Source of the DNA: IDS-8 sp035304345
GTDB lineage: Bacteria > Pseudomonadota > Gammaproteobacteria > Steroidobacterales > Woeseiaceae
DNA: 64,000 bases
Direction: 5' to 3'
Assembly (NCBI GenBank): GCA_035304345.1
Contig: DATGQE010000066.1
Location: 124,001 to 188,000, forward strand
This document shows, piece after piece, positions 1 through 8,728 of this stretch (its first letter is position 1; every line of letters begins with the position of its first letter). The position numbers and the translations under genes are program-made. Below the pieces are notes generated by a model. The model had not been told where the DNA came from and ran no database searches. It worked only from the letters and a program-made list of their open reading frames with translations.

Positions 1-400
1 TGAGGCCGATCTGGACGATGACGGATGCGAAGCCGGCGTGCTTCAACTCGACGTGGCGCTCGCGCACGCCTTCGACCGCGTGATGAATCTCGATCGTCGA
101 CTTGGCGAGCAGGAACAACCCGCCACAGATCAGGATGAGGTCGCGGCCCGAGATCTCGTTGCCGAGCACCGTGAACAGGGTGCTCTCGAGCCGCATGATC
201 CAGGTGATCGTGAGCAGCAGCAGGATGCGCATCACCATGGCCAGGCCGAGGCCGATGATCCGCGCCCGTTGCCGGCTCGCCTCGTGCAGGCGGCCGACCA
301 GGATCGAGATGAAGATGATGTTGTCGACCCCGAGGACGATCTCCAGTGCCGTGAGCGTGGCAAGCGCCACCCACGCTTCCGGCGAGCTCATCCACTCCAT
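1..400 (-). CDS. TerC/YgdQ-family integral membrane protein (3' part lost at window edge)
   Basis: Translating the minus strand from the ATG at 400 gives an open frame to the window edge, beginning MEWMSSPEAWVALATLTALE. The segment LEIVLGVDNIIFISILVGRL, followed by GRDLILICGGLFLLAKS, is typical of the TerC/YgdQ/YoaE group of multi-pass inner membrane proteins, whose acidic intramembrane residues (here the E and D in LEIVLGVDN) are linked to metal export in some members. About 133 residues are visible, roughly half the usual 230-250. A GGAGAG ribosome-binding site sits just upstream of the ATG. The family is clear. The substrate is not known from sequence. Confidence 0.85.
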   Translation of the reverse strand, partial: MEWMSSPEAWVALATLTALEIVLGVDNIIFISILVGRLHEASRQRARIIGLGLAMVMRILLLLTITWIMRLESTLFTVLGNEISGRDLILICGGLFLLAKSTIEIHHAVEGVRERHVELKHAGFASVIVQIGL

Positions 401-518
401 GCGGTCACTCTCCGTCAGGTCGGGTTGCGCATCGTATCACGACGAATGGGACGGCCCCGCACGCGCCAACGGGCCGGTGCAGGCGGCCGACTGCGCCGGC
501 AAACGCCTGCCGGGTGAA

Positions 519-1157
519 TCAGTAGCCGTAGCCGGCCAGTGACGCCTCGTAAGCCGCGAGCTGTTCCTCGTGGCGCGCGCGCTGGTCGATCAAAAGCTCG
601 ATGCCGGCTTCCAGCCGACCGGCCTGCTCCGCCAGCTCCTCGAGGTCGGCGAGCAACAGCACGCGTTCTTCGGCCGGCGTGTCCCGCGCCACGAGCAGCG
701 CCTGCTTCTCGCGGATCGCCTCGCGCGTCTGCGCGAGCTCGTCCTGTTGCTGCTGCAAGCGCGCGTTCACGGAGCTCACGTTGGCGCGCAGCCGGAACAG
801 CTCCGTACCGGCGCGATACGCGTCGAGGAAGCCGGGCTCGAGGTCCGGCGGGCAAACGCCATGGTACTGGCCGCCGGCCGAGCCCAGGTTGAAGCCGCGA
901 GCGGGCTGGCAGAAATGCGCGAGCCCGGCCTCGCGACCGGCCTGGTAGGCGATGAAGTCCGGCACGTAGCCGTGCCTGGCGCAGGCCTTGCGGTGATCGC
1001 CCAGGCGCTCGGGCGGATAGCCGCGCGAGCCGTCCTCGAAGCCGATGGTGTGCCAGTCGCTCAGTGCGCATTCTTCCTCGCTGAGCGTCGCGCAGCCGGC
1101 AGCGACGGCGGCAAGCACGGGGACGAGCACCCTGGCCGCCAGCGTTCTTCCTTTCAT
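519..1157 (-). CDS. DUF2799-family lipoprotein
   Basis: A 212-residue protein with a lipoprotein signal peptide. A hydrophobic stretch ends in AAGC, with Cys22 as the lipidation site and Ala at +2, so outer-membrane sorting is expected. Residues about 30-110 carry the spaced DUF2799 pattern (W..IGFEDGSRGYP, R..C, D...Y..GR..GL..FC, G...G..G..Y.GVC), common in gammaproteobacterial lipoproteins of unknown function. The C-terminal third (about 120-205) is rich in Gln, Glu, Leu and Arg and looks like a coiled coil. It is a single gene, divergent from the membrane protein at 1341. The family assignment is fairly sure; the function is unknown. Confidence 0.8.
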   Translation of the reverse strand: MKGRTLAARVLVPVLAAVAAGCATLSEEECALSDWHTIGFEDGSRGYPPERLGDHRKACARHGYVPDFIAYQAGREAGLAHFCQPARGFNLGSAGGQYHGVCPPDLEPGFLDAYRAGTELFRLRANVSSVNARLQQQQDELAQTREAIREKQALLVARDTPAEERVLLLADLEELAEQAGRLEAGIELLIDQRARHEEQLAAYEASLAGYGY

Positions 1158-1340
1158 CCCTTGTCCTGCGCCACGTTTCCGGATGACACGCGACGATAGC
1201 AGTGCCTCGCGTCGCCCATTGTGCCGCCTTTCACAATGCCGCGCAGGGGCGCGGCCGCCCGCCTGTGAACCTCGTCACAGGCCGCTTGCGGCGGAACGGC
1301 TACCCTGCCTCGAGGACATCCCCGTCGCACGGACTGCCCG

Positions 1341-2264
1341 ATGACGCTCGAGGCCATCAGCGGCGCCGCCGCCGTCGCGCTCGCGGTGGCCGCCGCTTTC
1401 CTGCTGCTCAGCCTGCCGGCCCACTGGTTGCTCCGGTCCCGCCGGCCGTCGTCGCGCTTTGCCGCGGCCATCATGCCCGAGCCCGCGCAGCGCTTCCGCG
1501 ACGCGCTCGCCGCCCTGCACCGGCGCCAACGGCTCATCGCGGGGGGAGCGCTCGCGTTCGCCGCGGCGTTCGCCGCGGGCATGCTGCTCATGCCGCGGGT
1601 GCGTCCCGACATCCTGCCGGCGTGGCTCGGCATCGTGCTCGCGGGCCTCGCCGCGGCCGCCGTGGCGGCCGCGCTCGTGTTCCTCGTGCGCGGCGCCGTC
1701 GCGATGCACGGGCTCCGTTTCGTCCGCGACGCGGGCATCGCCGTCGGGCAGGGCCTGCTCAAGCTGACGGGCGAGCGGAACCGGGTCTTTCACGAGGTGC
1801 CGTGCGGCAACTGGGTGCTCGACAACCTCGTGGTCGGCCTGCACGGGATTTACGCCGTGTTCGTCGTGGCGCGCCGCCCGGGACGCCACAACCGGCTGCG
1901 GCTGCAAGGCGACCAGCTCCTGTTCGCGCCGGGCCGGCACCGGCTGCCGCTCGCGCCCTACTTCGAACGCTGCGAGCTCCTCGCGCGGGAGCTCGGCAAA
2001 GCGGTCGGCCTCGCGCTGCGGGTGCGTCCGGTCATCGCGGTGCCCGGATGGGAAATCGAGCACCAGGCCGGCGATGCCTGCCTGGTGGTCAACGAGCGCA
2101 ACCTCGTGATGCTGAGGGGCTGGAAGGACAGCCGCGAATACCTCATGCACGAGGACGTGGAGCGCCTGCACCAGGTGCTGGCCGACCGCTGCCTGCGCTT
2201 CGGCCGCGACCCCGGCCGCGCCCCGGTCAGCTTCCGCCCGGCGGTCGAAGCCGCGCGCGCCTGA
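1341..2264 (+). CDS. Membrane protein with a degenerate NERD-like domain
   Basis: A 307-residue protein with three predicted membrane segments (about 5-30, 66-90 and 93-121), followed by a soluble region. That region has the order of a NERD (nuclease-related) domain: VLDNLVVGLHGIYAVFVV resembles the usual iDHvvig..GvfvIEvK strand-turn-strand, and VRPVIAVPGWEIE resembles the following Val-rich strand. The usual E-x-K of the nuclease-like core reads V-x-A here, so catalysis looks unlikely. The 3' end overlaps the convergent patatin gene by 38 bases. I assign it by motif order only, and a different alpha/beta membrane-anchored family is possible. Confidence 0.5.
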   Translation: MTLEAISGAAAVALAVAAAFLLLSLPAHWLLRSRRPSSRFAAAIMPEPAQRFRDALAALHRRQRLIAGGALAFAAAFAAGMLLMPRVRPDILPAWLGIVLAGLAAAAVAAALVFLVRGAVAMHGLRFVRDAGIAVGQGLLKLTGERNRVFHEVPCGNWVLDNLVVGLHGIYAVFVVARRPGRHNRLRLQGDQLLFAPGRHRLPLAPYFERCELLARELGKAVGLALRVRPVIAVPGWEIEHQAGDACLVVNERNLVMLRGWKDSREYLMHEDVERLHQVLADRCLRFGRDPGRAPVSFRPAVEAARA

Positions 2265-3342
2265 ACCGTTCCGGCAACGGCTCGAGGCGGTCCGCGAGCC
2301 GCCCCGTATCGAGCACGGTCGCGAAATCGTCCGCCAGCTCCCGGCAGGCGTCCACGACCGCCCGCCAGCGCTTCACCCGATCTGCCTGCGACAGCCGCAG
2401 GAAATCGCCGCGATCGGGGATCTTGCCGCCGGGGAGCCGCGCCACGAATTCCGCGGAGGGGCACACGAGGAGCACGCGAGCCGTGTGCCGCGGATCGGGC
2501 CGGCGCCAAGCCAGGCGCTTGTCGAACCAGCCGGGTACGAGGCGATCGAAGAAATGCGGATACAACGTCAGCCGGTCGGGCTCACCGAGGGGGAGGTCCA
2601 GGTGATAGTCGATGATCCCGCCGTCGCGGTAGATGCCTGCAGGAGCGCCGTCGATGTCGCGCACCCCCGAGAGCACCGTCGGGATCGCACCCGAGGCGAC
2701 GACCGCATCGGCCAGGTTGCGGGAAGTGAGCGGCACCCGGTCGAGCGGGAATCCGGTGGCGTTGTAGAACGGCGGCAGGTCGCGCGGATCGTAGAACAGG
2801 CTGCGCGAGAAGAAGGCACCGAGGCAACGGCGGCTGAACGTGTTCGCGAGCGCGGCGCACGCGAGTCCGGACCAGAGCAGCAGCCCCCGGTCGCTGCGCG
2901 TCAGCAGGCCGCTGCGCACCGCGAGCACGTGGGTGCGGAGCGTCGGATGGCTCACGATCTCCTCCGCGCCACCCTCGCCCAGCATCTCCTTCAGGATCTC
3001 GCGGCTCTTCGCGGTCACCTCCGCCAGCCCGGGACGGGCGCTGTAGGCCTGCTCCAGGTAGGCGGATTCGAAGCGCTCGAGCGCCGCGCGCGGGCGCGCC
3101 TGTGCGTAGCAGGCGAAGCGCCACGCACCGATGGAGGACCCGACGAGGTGCACCGGCCCCGGCAGCTTCGGCAGGATCCGGTCGATGATCACGCGGTCGA
3201 GCTGGCTCAGGACCAGCCATTTCGGCCCGCCCGACGCCCCGGCGATGGTGCCGATCCGCTCTTCGGAGAAGCCGCGTTTCCGGATTTCCTCGTATGCCCC
3301 GCTGCCGGCGTAGAAGCGAAGCGGTCCCCTTTCTGCTGGCAA
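2227..3342 (-). CDS. Patatin-like phospholipase family protein
   Basis: About 371 residues. The patatin signature is complete: an oxyanion-hole stretch GASGGPK near residue 35, the nucleophile elbow GSSIG with Ser at about 70, and the dyad Asp in YRDGGIIDYH. These predict a Ser-Asp acyl hydrolase acting on lipid esters. No signal peptide is evident. I chose the TTG at 3342 because AGAGGA lies nine bases upstream and family members begin close to the LRFYAG strand. The frame stays open upstream to an ATG at 3507, but that region lies under the -10 and start of the divergent secreted-protein gene. The start is therefore uncertain. Confidence 0.8.
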   Translation of the reverse strand: MPAERGPLRFYAGSGAYEEIRKRGFSEERIGTIAGASGGPKWLVLSQLDRVIIDRILPKLPGPVHLVGSSIGAWRFACYAQARPRAALERFESAYLEQAYSARPGLAEVTAKSREILKEMLGEGGAEEIVSHPTLRTHVLAVRSGLLTRSDRGLLLWSGLACAALANTFSRRCLGAFFSRSLFYDPRDLPPFYNATGFPLDRVPLTSRNLADAVVASGAIPTVLSGVRDIDGAPAGIYRDGGIIDYHLDLPLGEPDRLTLYPHFFDRLVPGWFDKRLAWRRPDPRHTARVLLVCPSAEFVARLPGGKIPDRGDFLRLSQADRVKRWRAVVDACRELADDFATVLDTGRLADRLEPLPERFRRARLRPPGGS

Positions 3343-3447
3343 TCCCGGCCATCCTCTGCCAAATGCGCGCAATTGAGCCGTCAACCGCGCTTCGATGCAA
3401 GCACTGCGCTTCCCCGACCACGAGTATCGACCCGCCCGGCCCGCGTG

Positions 3448-3453
3448 TAGAAT
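3448..3453 (+). promoter_or_regulatory. Putative -10 element for the choice-of-anchor protein gene
   Basis: TAGAAT lies 31 bases before the ATG at 3485, which would give a leader of about 25 bases containing GGGAAG as ribosome-binding site. No good -35 is visible. The same TAGAAT spacing is seen before proS in this window. This supports ATG 3485 rather than the in-frame upstream ATG at 3395. Confidence 0.4.
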
Positions 3454-3484
3454 CGATGGGCCGGTCGCTTCGGGAAGCTCGCGA

Positions 3485-6238
3485 ATGGCGCGCCTGCACG
3501 GTGTCAACGCGCTCGTCCTGGCTGCTGCACTCTCCGCGGCAGGCGCCGTCTTCGCCCACAGCGGCGGCGAGAAGCCGCTTTACGTCGCGCCCTCCGGGAC
3601 GGACGCCGGCGAATGCGTCGACCCGCTCGCCCCCTGCCGCACGCTCGCTTACGCACTCCAGGTCGCGGGCAAGGGCGCCGAGATCCGCGTCGCCGCGGGA
3701 AGCTATGAAGTCCCGGAGCCGGAGGTGCTGCTGCACCTCGTCAGCCGCTCGGTCAACGTCGTCGGTGGCTGGTCACCGGACGGCTTCGCGAAGCCCGGCG
3801 CCGGCACTACCACGCTGGTGGGCGTGCCGCCGGAATACCGCGGACTGCTCGAGGCCCAGGGCCTTAAGGTGATCGCCGATACGAAGAGCCTGGACGGGGA
3901 GCTCGTGGCCCGCGCCGGCGAGCTGCTCGCGATCTACGAGCGCCAGAAAGCGGGATTGCCGGCCGCCGAATGCAGCGGCGGCTTCGCGTCCGGCCTCCCC
4001 TGCGAGAACGTGGACCTGCTCGCTCACGTGGCCTTCGGCGACGTGAGCGCGCGGCCGGCGGCAGGCAACGACGTGTGGGGATTCGTCGACCTCAACACCG
4101 GGCGCGAGTACGCGATTGCCGGGTTCGACATCGGCACCGCCGTGTTCGACGTGACGGATCCCGCGCAGCCGCTCGAGGTGGCCTTCTTCGACGGGCAGCG
4201 CACGACATGGCGCGACATCAAGGTGCACCAGCGCTACGATGCCGCGGCGGAACGCTGGCACGCCTTCGCCTACGTCACGGCGGACCTCGTGAGCGACGGG
4301 CTGTTCGTGCTCGACCTCGGCGGCCTGCCCCACTCGGTGCGGAAGGTCGATTTCACGAGCGACTTCTCGAGCGCGCACAACATCCAGCTCGCAAACACGG
4401 ACCCGGGCACCGGGCTCGCGCTCGTCGACGCGCCGGCGCACCTGCTTGTCGCCGGCTCGAACCTGCGCGGCGGCGAGTTTCGCGCCTACTCGCTGGCCGA
4501 TCCCGCGGCCCCGCTCTTCGTCTCCGGCGGATCGTCCGTGCCCGGCAATGCCAGCCCGGGGATCTACACGCACGATGCGGCCGCCGCCACCATCTTCGAT
4601 GCGCGCAAGGAGACCTGCGCGGCCGGCCTCGAGCGGTGCGACGTGCTGCTCGATTTCAACGAGGACCAGATCGTCGTCTGGGACATGACCGACCCGGCGC
4701 AGCCACGGGCGCTGGCGGTCCAGGAGTATCCCAACGCATGGTACGTCCACTCGGGCTGGTGGTCCGAGGACCGTCGCCACTTCTTCGCACACGACGAGCT
4801 GGACGAGCAGCGCGGCGGGCTCAACACGACCGTGCGCGTGTTCGCGGTCGACGACCTGGCGGCCCCGGTGCAGGTCGCCACCTGGACCGGTCCCACGCGG
4901 GCGATCGACCACAACGGGTTCGTGCGCGGCAACCGCTACTACGTCGCGAACTACACGCGCGGCTTCACGGTGCTGGACGTGAGCGATCCCGCGGCCCCGG
5001 TCGACGTCGGCTTCATCGACGTCTACCCGCCGACGGACGGCCTGGGGTTCCAGGGCGCCTGGGGCACCTACCCCTACTTTCAGCGCGACACGATCGCGGT
5101 GCAGGACATCGACAGCGGGCTGTACCTCGTCCGCGACCGCACGCTCGACGTGCCCCAGGGAAGGCTCGGCTTCCAGGCCGCCTCCGCGGCCACGGAGGAA
5201 GGCGGGTCGGCGAGCCTCGTGGTCGAGCGGACTGGCGGCAGCAGCGGAGCGGTGAGCGTGCAGGTCGAGCTCGTGCACGCGAGCACCGCGCCCGACGACG
5301 TGCTGGTCCCCGCCACCACGCTCGCCTGGGCGGACGGTGACGCGAGCCCGCGCACGCTCGATTTCGCCGCCTTGGGCGACGGCCGCCCGGAAGGGCTGGA
5401 GCGCCTCCTCGTGCGGCTCGTGTCCCCGACCGGCGGGGCGACCCTGGGCGAGATCAACGTGGCCAGCGTGTACGTCGGCGACCCCGGGGCGGCGGCAGGG
5501 ATCGGCTTCTTCGAGCCGGCTATCGAGGCCGCGGAGCGCGGCTTCGGCCGCGCGGTCGTGGTGCTGCGCCGGAGCGGCAGCGCGGCGGCGCCCGCGAGCG
5601 TGGACTACGCGGTCCTGAACGGCAGCGCCGTGGCGGGCGACGATTTCGCCGGCCCCGCGAGCGGCACCGTCACCTGGGCTGCCGGGGACGGCGACCCGAA
5701 GACCCTCGTGTTCGAGCTGGTGGACGACGGCACGGGGGAAGGCGCCGAAACGTTCAGCATCGCGCTCTCGAATCCCGCGGGAGCCGCGATCGCGGGTCCC
5801 GCGACCGCCGAGGTCACGATCGTCGAGAGCCGCAACGTCGCCCCCAACGCGGTGGCCGGGGGCAGCCAGACGGTCACCGGCGGCGCGCGGGTGACGCTGG
5901 ACGGCCGCTCCTCGAACGATCCCGACGGCGACACCCTCGCCTTTGCCTGGACCCAGGTCGACGGCCCGCCGGTGACGCTGGAGGATGCGGACGCCGCGCT
6001 CGCGCGCTTCAACGCGCCGACCGTCGATTCGGACACGCTGCTGCGCTTCAGACTGACGGTGACCGATCCCGGCGGGCTCGCCGATTCGGCGACGACCGCC
6101 ATCACCGTGCGTGCGGCGGCCTCCGGCAATGGCGGTGGCGGCGGCGCCTTCGGCTGGCAGGCGCTCTTCGTGCTCGCCGTGCTCGCGCTGGCGCCGGCAC
6201 TGCGGCGAGGCGTGCTCCGGGTGACGATGCGGCGCTGA
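3485..6238 (+). CDS. Secreted choice-of-anchor B (LVIVD-repeat) protein with Calx-beta domains and GlyGly-CTERM-like tail
   Basis: A 917-residue exported protein. Domains in order: a Sec signal peptide (1-24, cleavage after AVFA); a short beta-helix-like part (about 30-100, PLYVAPSGTDAGEC then PCRTLAYAL); the choice-of-anchor B/LVIVD region (about 155-560, with PCENVDLLAH, WGFVDLNTGREYA, TAVFDVTDPAQPLEV and TWRDIKVHQ); two Calx-beta domains (about 565-770); and a PKD/Ig-like domain (about 780-875, LDGRSSNDPDGDTLAFAWTQ). The end is a Gly run, a hydrophobic segment and Arg residues, which fits a GlyGly-CTERM sorting signal processed by rhombosortase. It is probably surface-attached or released. 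The ligand is unknown. Confidence 0.85.
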   Translation: MARLHGVNALVLAAALSAAGAVFAHSGGEKPLYVAPSGTDAGECVDPLAPCRTLAYALQVAGKGAEIRVAAGSYEVPEPEVLLHLVSRSVNVVGGWSPDGFAKPGAGTTTLVGVPPEYRGLLEAQGLKVIADTKSLDGELVARAGELLAIYERQKAGLPAAECSGGFASGLPCENVDLLAHVAFGDVSARPAAGNDVWGFVDLNTGREYAIAGFDIGTAVFDVTDPAQPLEVAFFDGQRTTWRDIKVHQRYDAAAERWHAFAYVTADLVSDGLFVLDLGGLPHSVRKVDFTSDFSSAHNIQLANTDPGTGLALVDAPAHLLVAGSNLRGGEFRAYSLADPAAPLFVSGGSSVPGNASPGIYTHDAAAATIFDARKETCAAGLERCDVLLDFNEDQIVVWDMTDPAQPRALAVQEYPNAWYVHSGWWSEDRRHFFAHDELDEQRGGLNTTVRVFAVDDLAAPVQVATWTGPTRAIDHNGFVRGNRYYVANYTRGFTVLDVSDPAAPVDVGFIDVYPPTDGLGFQGAWGTYPYFQRDTIAVQDIDSGLYLVRDRTLDVPQGRLGFQAASAATEEGGSASLVVERTGGSSGAVSVQVELVHASTAPDDVLVPATTLAWADGDASPRTLDFAALGDGRPEGLERLLVRLVSPTGGATLGEINVASVYVGDPGAAAGIGFFEPAIEAAERGFGRAVVVLRRSGSAAAPASVDYAVLNGSAVAGDDFAGPASGTVTWAAGDGDPKTLVFELVDDGTGEGAETFSIALSNPAGAAIAGPATAEVTIVESRNVAPNAVAGGSQTVTGGARVTLDGRSSNDPDGDTLAFAWTQVDGPPVTLEDADAALARFNAPTVDSDTLLRFRLTVTDPGGLADSATTAITVRAAASGNGGGGGAFGWQALFVLAVLALAPALRRGVLRVTMRR

Positions 6239-6274
6239 GGCGTGCCGCGCGGGTTGCCGGCGCGCTGCCTGCGG

Positions 6275-7582
6275 CTAGCCCTCGTCCGCCACGTCGAAGG
6301 GGTGGCGCAGCACGATCGTCTGCTCGCGGTCCGGCCCCGTCGAGATGATGTCGAGCGGCACGCCCGCGAGCTCCTCGATGCGGGCGAGATAGCGCCGCGC
6401 GTTCTCCGGCAGGTCCTCGTAACGCGTGATGCCGACCGTCGAGGTGAGCCAGCCGGGCATGTCCTCGTAGATCGGCTGGTAGTCCGCGAAGCGGTCCACC
6501 GTGATCGGCAACCCGGCGATCGGCTCGTCACCGAGGCGGTAGCCGACGCAGATGCGGATCGTCTCGAGCCCGTCCAGTACGTCGAGCTTGGTGACGCACA
6601 AGCCCGATACGCTGCTGTTCACGATCGAGCGGCGCAGCGCCACGGCGTCGAACCAGCCGCAGCGCCGCGGCCGGCCGGTCGTCGACCCGAACTCGGCGCC
6701 GACCGTCGCGAGGTGCTCGCCCTGGTCGTCGAACAGCTCGGTCGGGAACGGCCCGGCGCCGACGCGCGTCGTGTACGCCTTGACGATGCCGAGCACGTAA
6801 TCGAGCTCGCGCGGCCCGATGCCGGTGCCGGTGCTCGCCGCGGCGGCCACGGTGTTGGAAGACGTCACGAACGGATACGTGCCGTGATCGATGTCGAGGA
6901 AGGAGCCCTGCGCACCCTCGAACAGGATGCTCTGCCCGGAGACCGCGAGCTCGTGCAGTATCTGCGTCACGTCGGCCGTGATCGGCGCGATCGTCTCGGC
7001 GGCGCGCATCGCCGCTTCCAGCGTGCGTGCGAAATCCACGGGCTCCACCCGGAAATAGTTCCGCAGCAGGAAGTTGTGGAAATCGAGCACCTCGCCGAGC
7101 TTTGCCGCGAATTTTTCGCGCACGAACAGGTCGGCGACGCGCAGCCCGCGGCGCGAGATCTTGTCCTCGTAAGCGGGACCGATGCCGCGTCCCGTCGTCC
7201 CCAGCGCGGCGGCGCCCTTGGCCTTTTCGCGCGCGATGTCGAGCGCGACGTGGCTCGGCAGGATGAGGGGACACGCGGGGCTGATCCGCAGCCGCTCGTA
7301 CACGGGCACACCGCCCGCGATCAGCGATTCGGCCTCCCTGATCAGGGCTTCCAGCGACACCACGACGCCGTTACCGATCAGGCACATCACGCCTTCCCGC
7401 AGGATGCCCGACGGGATCAGGTGAAGGATCGTCTTGCGGCCGTCGATCACCAGCGTGTGGCCGGCGTTGTGGCCGCCCTGGAAACGCACCACCGCCGCGG
7501 CGCGGTCCGTCAGCAGGTCGACGATCTTGCCCTTGCCCTCGTCTCCCCACTGCATGCCGATGACGACGACGTTCCTGCTCAC
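6275..7582 (-). CDS. purA: Adenylosuccinate synthetase
   Basis: A 435-residue cytoplasmic enzyme that joins IMP and aspartate using GTP to make adenylosuccinate, the first committed step to AMP. The N-terminal loop GMQWGDEGKGKIVD carries the catalytic Asp and GTP contacts, and GGHNAGHTLV carries the catalytic His. GTTGRGIGPAYEDKISRRGLR and the C-terminal NKID-like VTKLDVLDG match the family throughout, and the length matches E. coli PurA (432). It is the last gene of the mutL-hfq-hfl operon and starts one base after the DUF2065 gene stops, as in E. coli where yjeT precedes purA. Confidence 0.97.
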   Translation of the reverse strand: MSRNVVVIGMQWGDEGKGKIVDLLTDRAAAVVRFQGGHNAGHTLVIDGRKTILHLIPSGILREGVMCLIGNGVVVSLEALIREAESLIAGGVPVYERLRISPACPLILPSHVALDIAREKAKGAAALGTTGRGIGPAYEDKISRRGLRVADLFVREKFAAKLGEVLDFHNFLLRNYFRVEPVDFARTLEAAMRAAETIAPITADVTQILHELAVSGQSILFEGAQGSFLDIDHGTYPFVTSSNTVAAAASTGTGIGPRELDYVLGIVKAYTTRVGAGPFPTELFDDQGEHLATVGAEFGSTTGRPRRCGWFDAVALRRSIVNSSVSGLCVTKLDVLDGLETIRICVGYRLGDEPIAGLPITVDRFADYQPIYEDMPGWLTSTVGITRYEDLPENARRYLARIEELAGVPLDIISTGPDREQTIVLRHPFDVADEG

Positions 7583-7583
7583 C

Positions 7584-7772
7584 TCACGACCTCACGATGA
7601 ACAACAGCAGCAATCCCGCCAGCATCGCCCCGAGACCCGCGATGCGCAGGTTGTTGTCGGACAGCCGGCCGATCTGCTCCACCATGCGACGGAACCGCTC
7701 GGGTCCCACGAACGGAATCATGCCCTCGATGATCAGGTAGAGCGCGAATGCCGTCAGGATATCCTGCCACAT
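7584..7772 (-). CDS. yjeT: DUF2065 (YjeT-like) small membrane protein
   Basis: A 62-residue protein with two hydrophobic segments (about 3-22 and 42-60) separated by a basic stretch (PERFRRMVEQIGRLSDNNLR). The sequence beginning MWQDILTAFALYLIIEGMIP and ending in LGAMLAGLLLLFIVRS matches the DUF2065/YjeT family. Its position between hflC and purA is the same as in E. coli, which strengthens the call. The function is unknown. The link with HflKC is positional only. Confidence 0.9.
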   Translation of the reverse strand: MWQDILTAFALYLIIEGMIPFVGPERFRRMVEQIGRLSDNNLRIAGLGAMLAGLLLLFIVRS

Positions 7773-7855
7773 GCCCGCTACCCGTCAGCCGTTCCGGCGC
7801 AAGCTCGCGCGTCCGGCCGCTGGACACGGCCGTCCGCCACCCGTCCCGGGCACGG

Positions 7856-8728
7856 TCACTGTCCCCCGCCGGACTGGTTCAGGTACCGGAAGAACTCGTT
7901 GTCGGGCTCGATCACGAGGATGTCCCCGGACCGGTCGAGCGCGTCGATGTAGGCGTTGATGCTGCGGTAGAACGCGTAGAACTCCGGGTCCTTGCCGTAG
8001 GCCTGGGCGTAAATGGCGGCGGCCCGGGCGTCGCCCTCGCCGCGAATCTCCTGCGCCTGCCGGGTGGCGTTGGCGATGATCACGGTGCGCTCGCGATCGG
8101 CGCGCGCCTTGCGCTCCTCGGCGATCTCCTGTCCCTCGGCACGGCGCTCCGCCGCCACCCTCGCCCGCTCCTCGCGCATCTGCTGGTAAACGGAATCCCG
8201 CACGTCGGCCGGGAACTCGACCTGCTTCACGCGCACGTCGACGAGGTTGACGCCCAATCCCTCCGCGGTGCGCGAAGCCGTTGCCAGCATGTCGCGCATC
8301 AGCTCGGCACGCTCGACGGAGATCGCCTGCGGCACGGTGCGCTTGCCCATCTCCGTCACGATCGCGTCCTTGACGATCTGCGCGAGACGGTCACGCGCGA
8401 TCTCCTCCAGGCCGCCGGTCGACGTGTAGTACTGGACGGCATCGACGATGCGCCACTTGACGAAGAAGTCCACCTGCAGCGCGAGCCGCTCCTGGGTGAA
8501 GATGCGCTCGGGCTGGTCGCTGATCGTGAGCAGGCGCTTCGGGAACTTGCGCACTGTCTGGAAAACCGGAATCTTGAAGTGCAGGCCGGGCTCGTAGTGC
8601 GCCTGCACCACCTCGCCCATCTGCAGCTTGATGGCGAGCTCGCGCTCGTTCACGGTGAAAGCGGACAGGCCGAGCACGACCAGGGCGAGCCCGATCACCA
8701 CCAGAACCGTGAGCTTCCCGTTCGTCAC
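7856..8728 (-). CDS. hflC: HflC, SPFH-domain subunit of the HflKC complex
   Basis: A 290-residue inner membrane protein with an N-terminal membrane anchor (residues 5-27) and a periplasmic SPFH/band-7 domain, ending in a coiled, charged region (REERARVAAERRAEGQEIAEE). With HflK it forms the large cage that surrounds and modulates the FtsH protease. The sequence INERELAIKLQMGEVV-like start, VKWRIVDAVQYY and DPEFYAFYRSINAY are typical of HflC. The GTG start overlaps the hflK stop in a GTGA junction, so the two are translationally coupled. Confidence 0.96.
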   Translation of the reverse strand: MTNGKLTVLVVIGLALVVLGLSAFTVNERELAIKLQMGEVVQAHYEPGLHFKIPVFQTVRKFPKRLLTISDQPERIFTQERLALQVDFFVKWRIVDAVQYYTSTGGLEEIARDRLAQIVKDAIVTEMGKRTVPQAISVERAELMRDMLATASRTAEGLGVNLVDVRVKQVEFPADVRDSVYQQMREERARVAAERRAEGQEIAEERKARADRERTVIIANATRQAQEIRGEGDARAAAIYAQAYGKDPEFYAFYRSINAYIDALDRSGDILVIEPDNEFFRYLNQSGGGQ

